Assembly (NCBI GenBank): GCA_035601575.1
Contig: DATNNZ010000560.1
Location: forward strand, 1-6,312
Direction of reading: 5' to 3'
Source of the DNA: DASTDH01 sp035601575
Lineage (GTDB): Bacteria > Verrucomicrobiota > Verrucomicrobiia > Chthoniobacterales > JAFAMB01
DNA: 6,312 bases
The position numbers and the translations under genes were made by a program. The notes beneath the pieces were generated by a model. The model was given only the letters and a program-made list of their open reading frames with translations. It was not told where the DNA came from and made no database searches. Of the stretch, positions 5,791-6,312 are shown in pieces; positions within the stretch are counted from its first letter, which is position 1; each line of letters starts with the position of its first letter.

Positions 5791-6312
5791 ATGGATAGCC
5801 TTTTCAACGACATGTGTGTATTGGTAACCGCGGCTTACGTGCTCACGTTTGTGCCGGGTTTAAGGCTACAGGACCGCTCTCTGTTGTCGATGCGGGATCG
5901 AGGGACAGCGTTGCTGGTGTTCCTGGTTCTTGGGTTGGTCGAAGAAGCGAGCGTTTCGCGTAGCGGTTGGCTCAACGAGCGGATCGTGGCGGTTTGTGCG
6001 GCAGGTCTGTTGGCGGGCCCTTGGGTCGGGGTGGCCGTGAGCGTGTTTGTGACTTGGCTGGCGGTGAGGTTCGACGGGCTGCCGTTGGCGTCCATCGGTA
6101 TTTCGATGTTGTGCGGCGGTTTAGCCGGCGGGTGTCTGAATCAGTGGCGTCCTAAGCTGGCGCAACATCCGCTCACGGGATTCGGTCTCACTTTAGCCGT
6201 ATCGTTCCTGCGAAGTAGCCTGATTTTCTTCTTCGTTCCCAACGCCCAAGCGCTGCATATCTTTGGGCAGACTGGGATGGCTGCTGTGCTGCAAGGTCTG
6301 GGTACGGCTTTG
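5791..6312 (+). CDS. LytS-type 5TM receptor membrane protein, N-terminal part (runs off window)
   Basis: The first 174 residues of an integral membrane protein, open to the window end. They match the five-transmembrane receptor domain of LytS/YhcK-type sensors (5TMR_LYT). Hydrophobic segments lie near residues 8-25, 38-52, 64-92, 98-116 and 129-149. The family's signature is seen in ERIVAVCAAGLLAGPWVGVAVS, with R64 and the GLLAGPWVG turn, followed by PLASIGISMLCGGLAGGCL. In characterised families this domain precedes a histidine kinase, GGDEF or other output module; which one is present here is outside the window. The frame is blocked upstream by TGA at 5725-5727, and ATG 5791 is the first good start; ATG 5812 is an alternative. 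No clear ribosome site is visible. Repeat copy G lies about 115-260 bp upstream. Confidence 0.82.
   Translation, partial: MDSLFNDMCVLVTAAYVLTFVPGLRLQDRSLLSMRDRGTALLVFLVLGLVEEASVSRSGWLNERIVAVCAAGLLAGPWVGVAVSVFVTWLAVRFDGLPLASIGISMLCGGLAGGCLNQWRPKLAQHPLTGFGLTLAVSFLRSSLIFFFVPNAQALHIFGQTGMAAVLQGLGTAL

Noticed and set aside
5835..6095. 86-aa minus-strand frame opposite the 5TM protein
   Set aside because: Low-complexity S/T/N-rich peptide antisense to a clear membrane receptor domain.

Overview
The window looks like a stretch of bacterial chromosome from a moderately GC-rich organism. It has one insertion sequence and four plus-strand genes, separated by unusually long, repeat-laden intergenic spacers. 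No marker gene fixes the taxon. The mix of an IS1634-type transposase, a UDP-xylose synthase-like enzyme, a LytS-type 5TM receptor and many degenerate intergenic repeats would suit a soil or environmental bacterium such as a Verrucomicrobiota relative, but this is a low-confidence guess.

Layout. Positions 48-2057 are a complete IS: a minus-strand DDE transposase (126-1904) between imperfect terminal inverted repeats. Next comes a UDP-glucuronate decarboxylase-like SDR enzyme (2261-3220, +). A 1.2 kb gene-poor spacer (3221-4419) holds a long inverted repeat (87-bp arms, about 92% identical) and three copies of a dispersed repeat. Then follow a 137-aa protein of unknown function (4420-4833, +), a small single-domain cupin (5023-5469, +), and the start of a membrane sensor with a LytS-type 5TM receptor domain (5791 to the window end, +).

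The main non-textbook signal is a family of about 70-140 bp repeats with seven recognisable copies: 1-46, 2068-2145, 3836-3912, 4013-4090, 4262-4400, 4925-5000 and 5531-5674. One strand of the copies can be read as a C-x2-C-x3-C-x2-C zinc-knuckle-like peptide. In-frame stops lie at or near the conserved upstream edge of most copies, and one copy has stops in place of two cysteines, so the element is probably not a gene. Each of the four plus-strand genes has a copy upstream in the same orientation. This could reflect a shared cis-regulatory or leader element, or simply a mobile repeat that accumulates in spacers.

The genes do not form an obvious pathway. The 137-aa protein and the cupin are neighbours, but a hairpin and a repeat copy separate them, so co-transcription is uncertain.
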